From assembly GCA_016934255.1 (NCBI GenBank), contig JAFGTG010000533.1, positions 1-42,878 on the forward strand: 42,878 bases of DNA. Direction: 5' to 3'. Made by a program: the position numbers and the translations under genes. Positions 1 to 9,123 of the stretch are shown piece by piece. The first letter of the stretch is position 1. Each line of letters starts with the position of its first letter. The DNA comes from Sedimentisphaerales bacterium. Its GTDB lineage: Bacteria > Planctomycetota > Phycisphaerae > Sedimentisphaerales > Anaerobacaceae. The notes below the pieces were generated by a model. It was not told where the DNA came from. It searched no databases and saw nothing but the letters and a program-made list of their open reading frames with translations.

Positions 1-420
1 CGGATTTTAGAAAGAAAAAATCAAGAAAACAGATTTTTTCTTTCCAAAAGTATGCCTAACCTCCAATTTTGCAAAAGTCTTGTTATAATTAAAGTGTTTA
101 CAGTTAAATCGAATTGTTGTTACGGGTCTCCAAGGCACATAACATTCATGCAACAAAAAGACGTTTAGCGTAAGGCAAGTTGCGCTCATAAAGATTACGG
201 TCGAGTGCGCCGTGAAAAGCTTAAGGCTGAAGGGAAAGAACCGACGCCCGAGAGAATTGTCAACATGAAGATCATGGGCAGAAAGTATCTATCACGGAAA
301 CTGAAAACGAAGCGATGCCACCCCGCGAAAGTGAGGATCCAGGTCGAAAAAACCGGATTCCCGCTTTGCCGTAAGGCATGGCCTCGCCATCGCGGGAATG
401 ACAGATAGAACTATCCAACT
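1..420. other. Intergenic region, no convincing gene
   Basis: I see no well-supported gene here. A plus-strand reading frame from a GTG at 205 to 408 encodes a basic, Lys/Arg-rich stretch (residues such as REKLKAEGKEPTPER). It has no ribosome-binding site, and its last third runs through the inverted repeat annotated at 321-404. It could be the decayed tail of a gene, but I do not call it. The first 190 bases are AT-rich. Confidence 0.5.
321..404. repeat. Dispersed inverted repeat of the CGCGGGAATGACAG type
   Basis: CCCGCG (322-327) pairs with CGCGGG (391-396). Inside, TGCCGTAAGGCA forms a small hairpin (367-378). Fourteen bases here (TGCCGTAAGGCATG, 367-380) recur exactly, in inverted orientation, at 37525-37538 in another gene-free stretch. 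This points to a dispersed intergenic repeat family. The outer edges are uncertain. Confidence 0.5.
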
Positions 421-1221
421 TTAATCGGCGAGCTCGCGAACCCAGATATTACGATAACGGACCGGGTTGCCGTGGTCTTGCAGCGAGATCGGCAATCGAT
501 CCTCGTGCGGCTTGAAGTCGGATATCGCGTGCGGACCTCGCCAATCGGTCCCCCCCTGAAGCTCGACGTGATCCTGAACCAACACGCCATTGTGAAAAAC
601 GGTGAATGTTGGCTTCCTGACGACCTTTTTGCCTTTAAAAATTGGACGGTGGAAGACGACGTCGTACGACTGCCACTCGCCCGGCCGTCGGCACGCATTG
701 ACGAGAGGAACGGCCCGGCCATACAGCGCCGCACACTGGCCGTCGGGATACGTCTTATTGTTGTAGGAATCGAGAACCTGAACCTCATAGTTCGCCATTA
801 GGAACACGCCGCTGTTGCCTCGTCCCTGACCGTCTCCTTTGACCGTCGCGGGCGTGGCGAATTCGACGTGCAACTGGCATGAGCCGAACTTGCGCTTGCT
901 TTGAATATAGCCCGAGCCTTTGACGCACTCCATATAGCCGTCGCCCATAATCCACTTCGTGGGATCACCTTTCGTATCCGTCCACTGAGACAAGTCCGTC
1001 CCATCAAACAGAACGATCGCGTCGGAAGGGGCCTTGCCCGGTTGGCCCGGCGTTATCACCGGCGGGGCGGGCCGATTCACATCGTGAATGAGCCAGCGGC
1101 CGGTGTCCGTCTCGACATATTGGCGCACTTCTTTTTTCTCCGCTTTCTCCGACGCCTCCTGCGTCGCGCAACCGGAGACAGTCACCCATAAGCAAATAAT
1201 AGATAGCAGAACGATTCTCAT
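421..1221 (-). CDS. DUF1080 (3-keto-disaccharide hydrolase family) lipoprotein
   Basis: This is a 266-residue exported protein of the DUF1080 family (Pfam 3keto-disac_hyd), a concanavalin-like sandwich; members act on 3-keto-glycosides or related sugars. The N terminus is a lipoprotein signal with lipobox TVSGC (Cys18). The family core starts near residue 66 (IVLFDGTDLSQW). It continues through GNSGVFL, YEVQVLDSY, WQSYDVVFHRP and ends with the usual LQDHG..VRYRNIWVREL. AAAGGAG sits 8 nt before the ATG, fixing the start. It lies 31 nt downstream of the sulfatase gene on the same strand, so the two probably form an operon for polysaccharide breakdown. The substrate cannot be read from sequence. 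Confidence 0.9.
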   Translation of the reverse strand: MRIVLLSIICLWVTVSGCATQEASEKAEKKEVRQYVETDTGRWLIHDVNRPAPPVITPGQPGKAPSDAIVLFDGTDLSQWTDTKGDPTKWIMGDGYMECVKGSGYIQSKRKFGSCQLHVEFATPATVKGDGQGRGNSGVFLMANYEVQVLDSYNNKTYPDGQCAALYGRAVPLVNACRRPGEWQSYDVVFHRPIFKGKKVVRKPTFTVFHNGVLVQDHVELQGGTDWRGPHAISDFKPHEDRLPISLQDHGNPVRYRNIWVRELAD

Positions 1222-1252
1222 AATTCTTTCTCCTTTCCTGATCGCATCTTAT

Positions 1253-2710
1253 CTACCTTCGACGCTGCTCCCACGGTTTGGGATTCTTCGTCTTCTGATG
1301 GTCCTTCATACACAGCTCCATATCCAGCACGTCACCCGGAACGTGCGGCTCGTGAGCTTCGTTTGCGTATCCGATCATTTCCTCAAGCTTAGCCCGATGT
1401 TGTGCTGCGACATTCTTCTTCTCTTCGATATCTTCACTCAAGTCATAGAGTTCCCACTCACCCTTTCTGGGTTTGTAGGCCTTCCAGTGTCCACAGCGCA
1501 CCGCGGTTTGTCCATTAAATTCCCAGTAAAGATATTTGTGATTTTTCTGTGAGTGCCCTCCGAGAAGCGTCGGCACGATAGAAATTCCATCGATATCCGC
1601 CGGGCAATTTACTCCGGCCAATTCCGCAAGCGTCGGCATGATATCCGGAAAATAACCCAGATGTTCACTCACCATGCCCGCCCTGACCTTGCCCGACCAA
1701 CGGACAATAAACGGGATACGCAAGCCGCCCTCATACAGCAAACCCTTTTGGCCTCTGAAAACCTGACCGGTTTTGGGATCGACATTCGGAGCGAAGAAGC
1801 CATGCGGATGCGTTTCATTTTGAAAATATAAATGGCCGCCGTTATCGCCACTGACGATAACCAGGGTATTATCATCAATTTTCAACTCCTCAAGCAGATC
1901 CAAAATTTGGCCAATTTGACGATCGTCCATATGGACCATCGCCGCATATCGTTGTGCTTCATTTTCTTTAATGCTGTAACCGGCATCCCATTGTTTGTCT
2001 TTATACTTTTGCCACGACGGTTCACCCTCCGGGAGGCCCCACACTCCGTGAGGCGGCGTCCAGGGACAGTAGCAGAAGAAAGGCTGATCTTTATTGTCGC
2101 GAATGAATTTCATCGCCTCTTCGAAGATCAACTGATGCGAGAAGGTTTCGCCCTCATACAGGGCACCGGTATTTCCTTTCAACGGCACTTCCTGACTATT
2201 TTTAATCAGATAGGCCGGGAAGTAAGTGTGCGCATGGACCTGGTCATAATATCCGAAGAAAACGTCGAAGCCGTGTTTTTCGGGGACGCCCGTTGTCCCG
2301 CGTCCGCCGCACCCCCATTTACCAAAGCCGCCGGTTACGTAGCCCGCTTTCCGCAGCACGTCCGCAACGGTGACATCCTCGGAACGGAGAGCTTCCTGCC
2401 CCGGATTCCGACGAACGGATGCGTGCCCCAAGTGCTTTCCCGTCATCAGACAGCAGCGCGTCGGCGCGCAGACCGGCGCCCCGGCCAGCATCTGTGTGAA
2501 CCGCATTCCTTCTTTGGCGAGACGGTCGATATTCGGGGTCTCCAGAAGAGGGTGCCCCATACACGACAGTTCGTAGTACCCAAGCTCATCCAACACAATC
2601 AAAACAATATTGGGCCTCTTATGAACTGCTTGAGCCGCCGAATTCGTGTCATGCAAACAGAAAGACGCTCCAACGCCAACCGTCAGTTTGAGAAAGTCTC
2701 GACGTTCCAT
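1253..2710 (-). CDS. Type I sulfatase (formylglycine-dependent), exported
   Basis: This 485-residue sulfatase hydrolyses a sulfate ester, probably on a polysaccharide, outside the cytoplasm. The start MERRDFLK followed by a short hydrophobic stretch is a Tat-like signal. The CxPxR signature (CAPTR, Cys81) is the site converted to formylglycine. Metal-ligand motifs are at residues 41-42 and in SGDNGG (about 287-292). The first motif reads DE where most family members have DD, a conservative change that may or may not affect Ca2+ binding. A strong GGAGG lies just before the ATG. The gene sits 25 nt after the AsmA-like gene and just before the DUF1080 gene. The enzyme needs a maturase (FGE or anSME), which is not in this window. 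Confidence 0.93.
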   Translation of the reverse strand: MERRDFLKLTVGVGASFCLHDTNSAAQAVHKRPNIVLIVLDELGYYELSCMGHPLLETPNIDRLAKEGMRFTQMLAGAPVCAPTRCCLMTGKHLGHASVRRNPGQEALRSEDVTVADVLRKAGYVTGGFGKWGCGGRGTTGVPEKHGFDVFFGYYDQVHAHTYFPAYLIKNSQEVPLKGNTGALYEGETFSHQLIFEEAMKFIRDNKDQPFFCYCPWTPPHGVWGLPEGEPSWQKYKDKQWDAGYSIKENEAQRYAAMVHMDDRQIGQILDLLEELKIDDNTLVIVSGDNGGHLYFQNETHPHGFFAPNVDPKTGQVFRGQKGLLYEGGLRIPFIVRWSGKVRAGMVSEHLGYFPDIMPTLAELAGVNCPADIDGISIVPTLLGGHSQKNHKYLYWEFNGQTAVRCGHWKAYKPRKGEWELYDLSEDIEEKKNVAAQHRAKLEEMIGYANEAHEPHVPGDVLDMELCMKDHQKTKNPKPWEQRRR

Positions 2711-2735
2711 AGGTACCTCCTTCGATTATCCCCGT

Positions 2736-3587
2736 CTAATCTTCTTTCTTCTTTTGCCCCAAGATAGCCTTCATTCCTTCTGAAATCCCCTTGCCGATAT
2801 CTTCGGCGCCTTTCAGAACGCCTTCACCAATCCCTTTACCGGCCCCCGTACCGAAGTCCACCCCAATCCCCAACATCTTAATCAACGCGGCGGGCAATGC
2901 TTCGAGCTTACTCAGCTCCGAAACGAGCGAGCCTAACATTTCGTCCGGCAGCACACCGGCTCCCTGCTCGGCAATCTTACCGGCTATCGCCAGCAAGACC
3001 ACGCGAGTCAAGGCGACGGAATCGAAGCCGTTTTCTCCCCCCAGATCGGTTAACTTAATCGGAGCCAGTTTGAAGCTGAGTGTATCGAGCTTGCCGGGAA
3101 TGGGCAATAATTTGACTTTCACTTCTGCGTTTGTGACTTCAAGGATGTCGATGTGAAGTTTCTTGCCGGTCGGTTCGGGATCCTCCTCGGGGAGTTTCTC
3201 GATAATATCCTGCAAATTATTGCCGGAGACGCCTCTTTGTTCGATGACCACGTTTCCGCTGTCTAAGGTGATATGAGTAATGTTTACTACGTCTTCCAGG
3301 AGGGATTTGGCGTCCAGCAAAACATCGATCCGATTCAATTCGAGAAGCTTGTCATGCTGGTAGCCGGGCGGATTGTCGATCGTAAGATTCTCCAGGCTGA
3401 TTTTGCCTTTTCGAACCGACAGGTCCACATCATCGACACGGACTCCCACGTTTAAAGCTTTGGTCCCCGCCGACTCCACGGCGGCCTTCAGCGTTCGATT
3501 GGCCAAAAAACCGATGGCGACCGCGGCAACCCCCACGATCAGAACAAACGCCAACAGGATCATACGCAAGAATCTGAACAACTTCAT
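2736..3587 (-). CDS. AsmA/DUF748-like membrane-anchored protein
   Basis: This 283-residue protein has an N-terminal membrane anchor (residues about 8-28) followed by a domain resembling the start of AsmA-type proteins: VRVDDVDLSVRKGKISLENLTIDNPPGY. Such proteins sit in the cell envelope, and larger relatives are linked to outer-membrane lipid transport or homeostasis. The C terminus is an unusual Gly-rich amphipathic stretch (about 240-275) with repeated G-x-G spacing, ending in KKKED. Only 6 nt separate it from the upstream DUF481 gene, and I see no clear Shine-Dalgarno, so translation is probably coupled. The precise function is unknown. Confidence 0.7.
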   Translation of the reverse strand: MKLFRFLRMILLAFVLIVGVAAVAIGFLANRTLKAAVESAGTKALNVGVRVDDVDLSVRKGKISLENLTIDNPPGYQHDKLLELNRIDVLLDAKSLLEDVVNITHITLDSGNVVIEQRGVSGNNLQDIIEKLPEEDPEPTGKKLHIDILEVTNAEVKVKLLPIPGKLDTLSFKLAPIKLTDLGGENGFDSVALTRVVLLAIAGKIAEQGAGVLPDEMLGSLVSELSKLEALPAALIKMLGIGVDFGTGAGKGIGEGVLKGAEDIGKGISEGMKAILGQKKKED

Positions 3588-3593
3588 TGACGA

Positions 3594-4622
3594 TTAGAAC
3601 CTGTATCCAACACCCAGGAAGTATTTGACGTCGGTGCTCCCAGCCCCAATTGCCGGCGTGACATCGTAATTGAAAATCACTTTGAACGTTGCGAACATCC
3701 TCTCCGTGAAGTCGGCCCGAATCCCGGCGGTCGTGGTTAAAAAGTAATCGGAGAACTTATCAATGCTTGGATAATAGGTCAAATCGTTCGTGAAGCTGAT
3801 GTTCTTGGCAAGTTGCTTGTCGAAATGGTAGCCCAACTGGATGGATATTTCACTGTTGCTGTCCGTCTGGTTATCATACTTCTCATAGAGAGAGGCCAAA
3901 CCACCTTCCGTTGAGAAGTTCATTTCCGGCGTCTCGATCCATTGATAACCGGCACCGCCACCGATAATCACTCTTCGATCCAACTCGGCGATCGCATCCT
4001 TCTCGTACCGGCCGTCCACAAAAGCGTATAATTTCTTACTGACAAAATAATCGTACTTTCCCTTTGCCCGCCACCAGTCTTCAATGACTTCCTTTTCGCC
4101 GGTATCTTTATCCACCTGTTTGCCTTTGGCATAATCCACCCCGATCGTCGTACGATCGTTGTCCGTGCGTTTCATTAAATTAAGGCTGGCGGTGATCGTC
4201 TCCGTCTTTGTGTTGCCGCGCGTCACGGCCAGTCCGGCCGATATATCGCCCGTCCACTTCGGGATCGGTTTGGGAGGAGGATTGATCGAAACGACATCCC
4301 CGACGGCGAATTCCTGGGCCTTCAAATCTATGCCGCCTTCCACTGAAAACCGTCCGGCCCTGGCGCTCAACAGCTTTTGATTGAAACTCGTACCGTCTTT
4401 GAGATGCACTTCGACCGGATCGACCGTATTGAACGTCTCGATGTTCGATAAATCCACCGTCGTCTCGCCCGCGATGTCGGATTTAAAGAGCATCTTCCCG
4501 TCAACCATACGAACGACCTTGCCCGTCAAGCGATCGCCGTTCTTTAAATGGAGTTCATCCGTGTAGCCCTTCTGAACAATCAACAACAAGCACGCCGCGA
4601 TAATCCATACTCGATAACGCAT
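3594..4622 (-). CDS. DUF481 family (YdiY-like) outer-membrane beta-barrel protein
   Basis: I choose the ATG at 4622 because AAAGGAG lies 8 nt upstream and a signal peptide begins there (MRYRVWIIAACLLLIVQ). The frame stays open upstream to 4760, but that extension has no signal character. The mature 342-residue protein first has two repeated small-barrel units (LHLKNGDRLTGKVV and VHLKDGTSFNQKLL). It then has a DUF481 domain from about residue 95 to the end, with alternating hydrophobic strands and a C-terminal aromatic (GVGYRF), as expected for an outer-membrane barrel. Its function is unknown. It is followed within 6 nt by the AsmA-like gene, suggesting a joint envelope role. Confidence 0.85.
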   Translation of the reverse strand: MRYRVWIIAACLLLIVQKGYTDELHLKNGDRLTGKVVRMVDGKMLFKSDIAGETTVDLSNIETFNTVDPVEVHLKDGTSFNQKLLSARAGRFSVEGGIDLKAQEFAVGDVVSINPPPKPIPKWTGDISAGLAVTRGNTKTETITASLNLMKRTDNDRTTIGVDYAKGKQVDKDTGEKEVIEDWWRAKGKYDYFVSKKLYAFVDGRYEKDAIAELDRRVIIGGGAGYQWIETPEMNFSTEGGLASLYEKYDNQTDSNSEISIQLGYHFDKQLAKNISFTNDLTYYPSIDKFSDYFLTTTAGIRADFTERMFATFKVIFNYDVTPAIGAGSTDVKYFLGVGYRF

Positions 4623-4862
4623 TTTAAATCTCCTTTCATTATGATACCTATCGAGAAAATCCTGCGCCCCCACAAGCAGCGCGTGATTAGAAAAACTACC
4701 TTTTTCTATCCGTAATGTCCAGTTCTTTTTTAAAAGGCTCGACCTTTCCAAACGAATCACTCAAGCATCATGCAGACAATCCATATTGGAGTCCGCAACA
4801 CGTCTCGGCCCCTCAAGCAGCGCACCATGCAGGACAGCGCGCCGCCATGACCTTCGCCGCAC

Positions 4863-6464
4863 TTACTGGTACAAATTCGTCGATTCGGTTTCCTCGACCG
4901 CCCGTGAAAACTCTCCGGTCGTCATAGAGACTTTGAAGAGCACGTCTCCGGCTTTCTCCGCCTGTGTCACCACTTGCCAGATCGCTTTGGTTCTCGGGGC
5001 AAGGCTGGGCAATGGTGCAAACGTAATCTTATTGCCTTCGACCGTACCGGACGTTGCGCCGCTGACCGACACACATTTCACTCTGTCCTCAATCTCACAG
5101 ACGACCTGAATATTGGTACCGGCCGTGGAGCCCTGGTTCGTCGCCGTGATGATATAGGTTCCCTGGCCGCCGACTTCGATCGGATCGCCCACATCGACGA
5201 CCTCCAGAAGGATCGCCGGCACGCCGACGACGGACGTCTGAGCGTTGGCCGTCACCTTCGAGGCACAATACGCCGTCGCGGTCGCTATACTTGATAGCTC
5301 GCCGATCTCCTGCGCCGAATAGGTGATACTGACCTTCTTGTAGTAATTGGGAGGGATCGTTCCTAATTGCCAGGTGGCCTTGGAATCGGAAATCGCGCCA
5401 CCTTCCGAGGCCACAATAGACGCCACGCCCGTCGGAAGGGCATCTTCCAAAACCGTATTTTGCGCCGGGCCGTCACCCAAATTGGCCACGGTGATTTCAT
5501 ACGTGACAGAACGCCCGAGGTACTGTCTCTGCGGACCTTCCTTGCTGACGGACAACACCGGCTGTCGAACCGCCGTCGTCGTTCCTTCGGACTCGACGCT
5601 CAGACCATCGGGCGAAGCGGCCACGGCCCGTGTGATATACGCGCCGGCCCGGGTCGCCTTGAGAACCGCAGAAAACTCTTTCACTTGATTGGGATCCAGG
5701 GTTCCCGCGTCGAAAGAAAGACGCGTCTTGCCGTCCTGGGTCAACAGGCCCTCCGGCAGATCCTCCACGACGGTGACATTCTCCGCCGGACAATTCCCGG
5801 TGTTTTTCACCACGTACTTGACCGGGATCGGCTCACAGAGGAGCACTTCGGCCGGTGCGGTCTTGGTGAGTTCAAGCACCGCCTGAAGAACCCTCACGTC
5901 CGCACGCGCCGAAACTGAGTAATTGACGGTCGCACGACTTGTGAGGCTGCCCGGGCTGGTCGCCATGCCGGAGACTTTAATCTCCTCATTGGCATTCGGC
6001 CCCAAAGAGCCCAGCGACCACCTGAGTGTCGCGCCGTCTTTACTGGCCGAGGGGATAGCGCCGGTGAAGTTAAAACCGTTGGGCACGCGCTCCACCACCA
6101 CCACGTCCTCAAGGGGCATATCGGTTAAATTCGTCACCTTGATGGAATAATCGAAAACGTCCCCCAACTGGACATCCTTCGGCGTTGTTTTTTCGAGCCG
6201 GACAGCCCCCTGCGAAGGGAACGTCTGAGAGATCGTATGAGGTTCAGCTTGAGCAACGAGTTTCTGATCCTCTTCCGGTACGGCCTTGGGTTTGTTCAAA
6301 AGAGGCGCCGCCCAGGCCTTACATTCTTTGGACCAGTGGGCCTTGTGAGCTATTTCCTCGGGGACTGGTCCTATATCTTTCCACCCGTAATACGATTCAC
6401 AACTGCAACCGCCGATCAAGGCGGATACCGCTACAAGAAGCACCCTTAATAGTATCTTTTTCAT
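4863..6464 (-). CDS. DUF11/OmcB-like repeat lipoprotein
   Basis: This is a 533-residue surface lipoprotein. I start it at the ATG at 6464, where AAAGGA is 7 nt upstream and a signal with lipobox LIGGC follows. After about 70 linker residues come several repeats of roughly 110 residues. Each carries the DUF11 pattern of the conserved-repeat (OmcB-like) family: ITVANLGDGPAQNTVLEDALP, YVVKNTGNCPAENVTVVEDLP and IKVTNLTDMPLEDVVVVERVP. These repeats are Ig-like beta sandwiches common in planctomycete surface proteins and chlamydial OmcB. There are few cysteines outside the N terminus, so it is not a disulfide-crosslinked OmcB equivalent. The role is probably structural or adhesive in the envelope. 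Confidence 0.85.
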   Translation of the reverse strand: MKKILLRVLLVAVSALIGGCSCESYYGWKDIGPVPEEIAHKAHWSKECKAWAAPLLNKPKAVPEEDQKLVAQAEPHTISQTFPSQGAVRLEKTTPKDVQLGDVFDYSIKVTNLTDMPLEDVVVVERVPNGFNFTGAIPSASKDGATLRWSLGSLGPNANEEIKVSGMATSPGSLTSRATVNYSVSARADVRVLQAVLELTKTAPAEVLLCEPIPVKYVVKNTGNCPAENVTVVEDLPEGLLTQDGKTRLSFDAGTLDPNQVKEFSAVLKATRAGAYITRAVAASPDGLSVESEGTTTAVRQPVLSVSKEGPQRQYLGRSVTYEITVANLGDGPAQNTVLEDALPTGVASIVASEGGAISDSKATWQLGTIPPNYYKKVSITYSAQEIGELSSIATATAYCASKVTANAQTSVVGVPAILLEVVDVGDPIEVGGQGTYIITATNQGSTAGTNIQVVCEIEDRVKCVSVSGATSGTVEGNKITFAPLPSLAPRTKAIWQVVTQAEKAGDVLFKVSMTTGEFSRAVEETESTNLYQ

Positions 6465-6568
6465 GATCATATCCTTTCCAAAACCTTCTCCAACAAATCT
6501 GCAACGCCTGATATACGGCGCGCATTCAACACCCAAACAACTCTCAGCAATGCTCGTCCTATCGGTCG

Positions 6569-7387
6569 CTAAGAAACACCTCCTTTCATGTGAACATCCA
6601 TCTGCGGATAAGGGATCGTAATGCCATTCTTGTCAAGGGCGATCTTTACGCCCTCCGTGATATTAAAGTACACATCCCAGTAATCCGCCGTTTTCACCCA
6701 GGGTCGCACCACGATGTTGACGCTGCTGTCCGCCAGCTCCGAAACCGCCACGGTCGTCGCCGGTTCGGCAAGAATGCGATTTTCGCCGGCGAGAACCTCT
6801 TCGATGACCTTTTTGGCTTTCTTCAAATCGTCATTGTAGGAAACGCCCACGACCAAATCCACGCGCCGGGTTCCATTGACCGTGTAATTCATAATGTTGC
6901 TGCTCGTAACCTGGCCGTTCGGAACAACGATACGCACATTATCCGGGGAATTCAAAATCGTATTGAAAATCTGAATTTCTTTCACGGTTCCTTTCTGGCC
7001 GGCGAGCTCAACGAAATCTCCCACCTTGAACGGCTTAAAGATAATCAACATCACACCCGCCGCAAAATTAGCCAGGGACCCCTGCAAAGCAAAACCGATC
7101 GCCAAACCCGCAGCGCCAACGACGACTGCGAAAGATGCCGTATCCACACCCAGCTTATTCATCGCCGCAATAATGACAAAGACCAACATGGCGATGTAGG
7201 AAAGATTTTCGACGAAGTTGGTTAGTGTGGCATCGACTTTAGCCCTTTTCATGGCTTTAGCAATTAGCTTCGAAATCAGCTTCGCTAACCAGCGCCCCAC
7301 CACAAAGATAATAATGGCGGCAACAACCTGGAGCCAGTATTTCGCCAGAAACGCTGTTATTGTCTGTAAAATCGTTTCCCAATCCAT
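6569..7387 (-). CDS. Small-conductance mechanosensitive channel, MscS family
   Basis: This 272-residue protein is a minimal MscS channel that opens under membrane tension to release solutes during hypo-osmotic shock. Three membrane segments lie near residues 18-38, 60-80 and 85-115. The pore-lining TM3 has the typical Gly/Ala pattern (GAAGLAIGFALQGSLANFAAG). It is followed by the beta domain motif FKPFKVGDFVEL and by VPNGQVTSSNIMNY. The start at 7387 is chosen because AAAGGAG lies 5 nt upstream. It shares strand with its neighbours, but the 104 nt to the next gene leave operon membership open. Confidence 0.93.
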   Translation of the reverse strand: MDWETILQTITAFLAKYWLQVVAAIIIFVVGRWLAKLISKLIAKAMKRAKVDATLTNFVENLSYIAMLVFVIIAAMNKLGVDTASFAVVVGAAGLAIGFALQGSLANFAAGVMLIIFKPFKVGDFVELAGQKGTVKEIQIFNTILNSPDNVRIVVPNGQVTSSNIMNYTVNGTRRVDLVVGVSYNDDLKKAKKVIEEVLAGENRILAEPATTVAVSELADSSVNIVVRPWVKTADYWDVYFNITEGVKIALDKNGITIPYPQMDVHMKGGVS

Positions 7388-7819
7388 TTCAACTCCTTTC
7401 AAAAGAGGTTAGGTTGTTCTGGTGCGACCTACGCGTTACGACCGCTCGAGGATCTGTTTCGCAAGCGTTGTGAGGCTTTTTTGCGGTCGTCTTATGCAAA
7501 TCCATTTTTCTCTTCGCCATCCTATCCTATCCAAAACTAAGGAGTCCTTTGTCGCAGGTTCTCAGGAGAGGGACTACTGTAAAAAATACCGGTTTTAGGA
7601 GAAAGAATCCCACCGTCATTCTCTAAGCAGCGCCTCCCGATAAAATCCCCATGAGCGGAAACCCACGCCCCTGGAGGTCCTGCTTTTCTCATTCCATCAA
7701 TTCGCTCGTCTCGGCCTCATTGCCCGTCATGCCAAAGCGAATCAATCTATCCGCCGAACCTTCCCTGGTGGCACTGAGCTTTGTCCTTTTCCTTTCACCC
7801 TCATCACCGTTGAGGGTCC
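7388..7819. other. Intergenic region with inverted repeats
   Basis: I see no supported gene in this stretch. ACGACCGC (7438-7445) and GCGGTCGT (7483-7490) form an 8-bp inverted repeat in the presumed 5' leader of the MscS gene. CCCTCA (7798-7803) and TGAGGG (7811-7816) form a short hairpin just after the stop of the DUF1573 gene. It may help terminate that transcript, although no T-run follows. A plus-strand frame at 7651-7857 overlaps these features and has no ribosome-binding site. Confidence 0.45.
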
Positions 7820-8896
7820 TTACGTCGCCTCCGATTGCACTTTTGTCTTCGTTCTAACCGCCGTATAATAGGCGTTGCAGTCTATGGACAACTCCTCACC
7901 ACCTTTCAGGTTAATGGAGAATGTGTCCGTGTATATCGTCTTGCCCTTGACGGCCGGGGCCGTCGGCGTGACTTCCAATTCGATTTCGCAACCGTCCTTG
8001 TCCGGAATCTTTTTTTGTCCCAGTATTTTTACCGCGATGGTGCCGCCTTTCGAGGTGATCGACTCCACTTCGGGAGTCTTTCCAAAGTTGTCGAGCAACT
8101 TGATTTTCCGTGTTATCGGTTTGCCCGGCGCCGCCGCGTAAACGATAAGCAATTGCGGAGTCAGCGTGTACTTGGGCACCACGTCGAAAAGAATCAATGC
8201 TTCACTGCCTTCGGGATGATTCAAGTCAAGGTTCAAGCTCCCTTGGAGATTCTGACGGATTTTCTCCAGGTCCACTTTCGGTTCAAGGACGAATTCCTTT
8301 GCTTCTTTCGACGCGTCAAAATCGGCCGTGATACATTCAGCCGTTGATTTGAGCCCGGTGATTGAAAAAGGCCGTTCGTCAAGGCTCCAAATTCTGATTT
8401 TCGGACAACCGGCGTTTTCTTCCTGGAGACAGAGCTTGAGTCGCTCCGGATCCCAGGTGATTCGCTGCACAAGTTTGGCTTTCATATTCAGGGTAAGAGT
8501 GGGATTCTCCTTGTCGTTACTGTGGAAGGTAACCCGCCAGATCATCATCGTCGGATTAGGTTTCGTCTTCCATTCCATCTCCATTTTACCGGTCTCGCCC
8601 GGCGATAATTCATACTTATCCAGCTTCGTGTGGACGCCGCAGCATCCCTCAACGTTCGTGATTTTCAACAAGGCATCCCCTGTGTTTTGGAATGTGATCT
8701 CGCTCGTCCTCGTCGTATTGACACCTGCTTCACCGAAATCGTAGTCGAGCTTTTCAAACGTAATCTTTGGCGAAGGGCCCGCAGAACCCGTACCGGGTGT
8801 TGTCGTTATTTCCTTGTCCCCATTCTCGCAACCCGCTTGCAGGAACAAAAGGCAACTTACGATAAGAAGCCCTGAAACGACCCATGTCCGTCTCAT
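7820..8896 (-). CDS. DUF1573 domain lipoprotein
   Basis: This 358-residue lipoprotein starts at 8896, where GGAG lies 8 nt upstream and a signal peptide with lipobox LQAGC follows. The N-terminal domain is DUF1573 (FEKLDYDFGEAGVNTTRTSEITFQN, then EGCCGVHTKL and LSPGETGKMEM), an ASPM/SPD-2/Hydin-like Ig fold common in Bacteroidetes and planctomycetes. The remaining 220 residues look like further beta sandwiches with no motif I recognise. The paired cysteines EGCCG sit where DUF1573 proteins usually have a conserved Cys. The function is unknown; it is probably periplasmic or on the surface. Confidence 0.85.
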   Translation of the reverse strand: MRRTWVVSGLLIVSCLLFLQAGCENGDKEITTTPGTGSAGPSPKITFEKLDYDFGEAGVNTTRTSEITFQNTGDALLKITNVEGCCGVHTKLDKYELSPGETGKMEMEWKTKPNPTMMIWRVTFHSNDKENPTLTLNMKAKLVQRITWDPERLKLCLQEENAGCPKIRIWSLDERPFSITGLKSTAECITADFDASKEAKEFVLEPKVDLEKIRQNLQGSLNLDLNHPEGSEALILFDVVPKYTLTPQLLIVYAAAPGKPITRKIKLLDNFGKTPEVESITSKGGTIAVKILGQKKIPDKDGCEIELEVTPTAPAVKGKTIYTDTFSINLKGGEELSIDCNAYYTAVRTKTKVQSEAT

Positions 8897-9123
8897 GTTT
8901 TGTTCTCCATAATAGCCGCTCATGTGACTTCCATCAACCAATAATCTCCAAGGCGAATCCCTTTAACAAAACGCCGAAGAAGCATTTTACGCACTCGAGG
9001 TGCGCAAGTCCATAAAAATATAGTGAAATTTAACCATTTATCTGCGTTTTACGCGATTGCCTCCGCGTACCTGGCCCTCCCAATGGTCCATAATTCCAGT
9101 GGGGACACAACCATACGCGGAAC

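Noticed and set aside
205-408. 67-residue basic protein frame at the left edge
   Set aside because: GTG start without ribosome-binding site, and the last third is a dispersed inverted repeat; it may be a gene tail but is not supported as a gene.
1832-2767. 311-residue plus-strand frame opposite the sulfatase
   Set aside because: Antisense shadow of a clear sulfatase gene; no recognisable domain.
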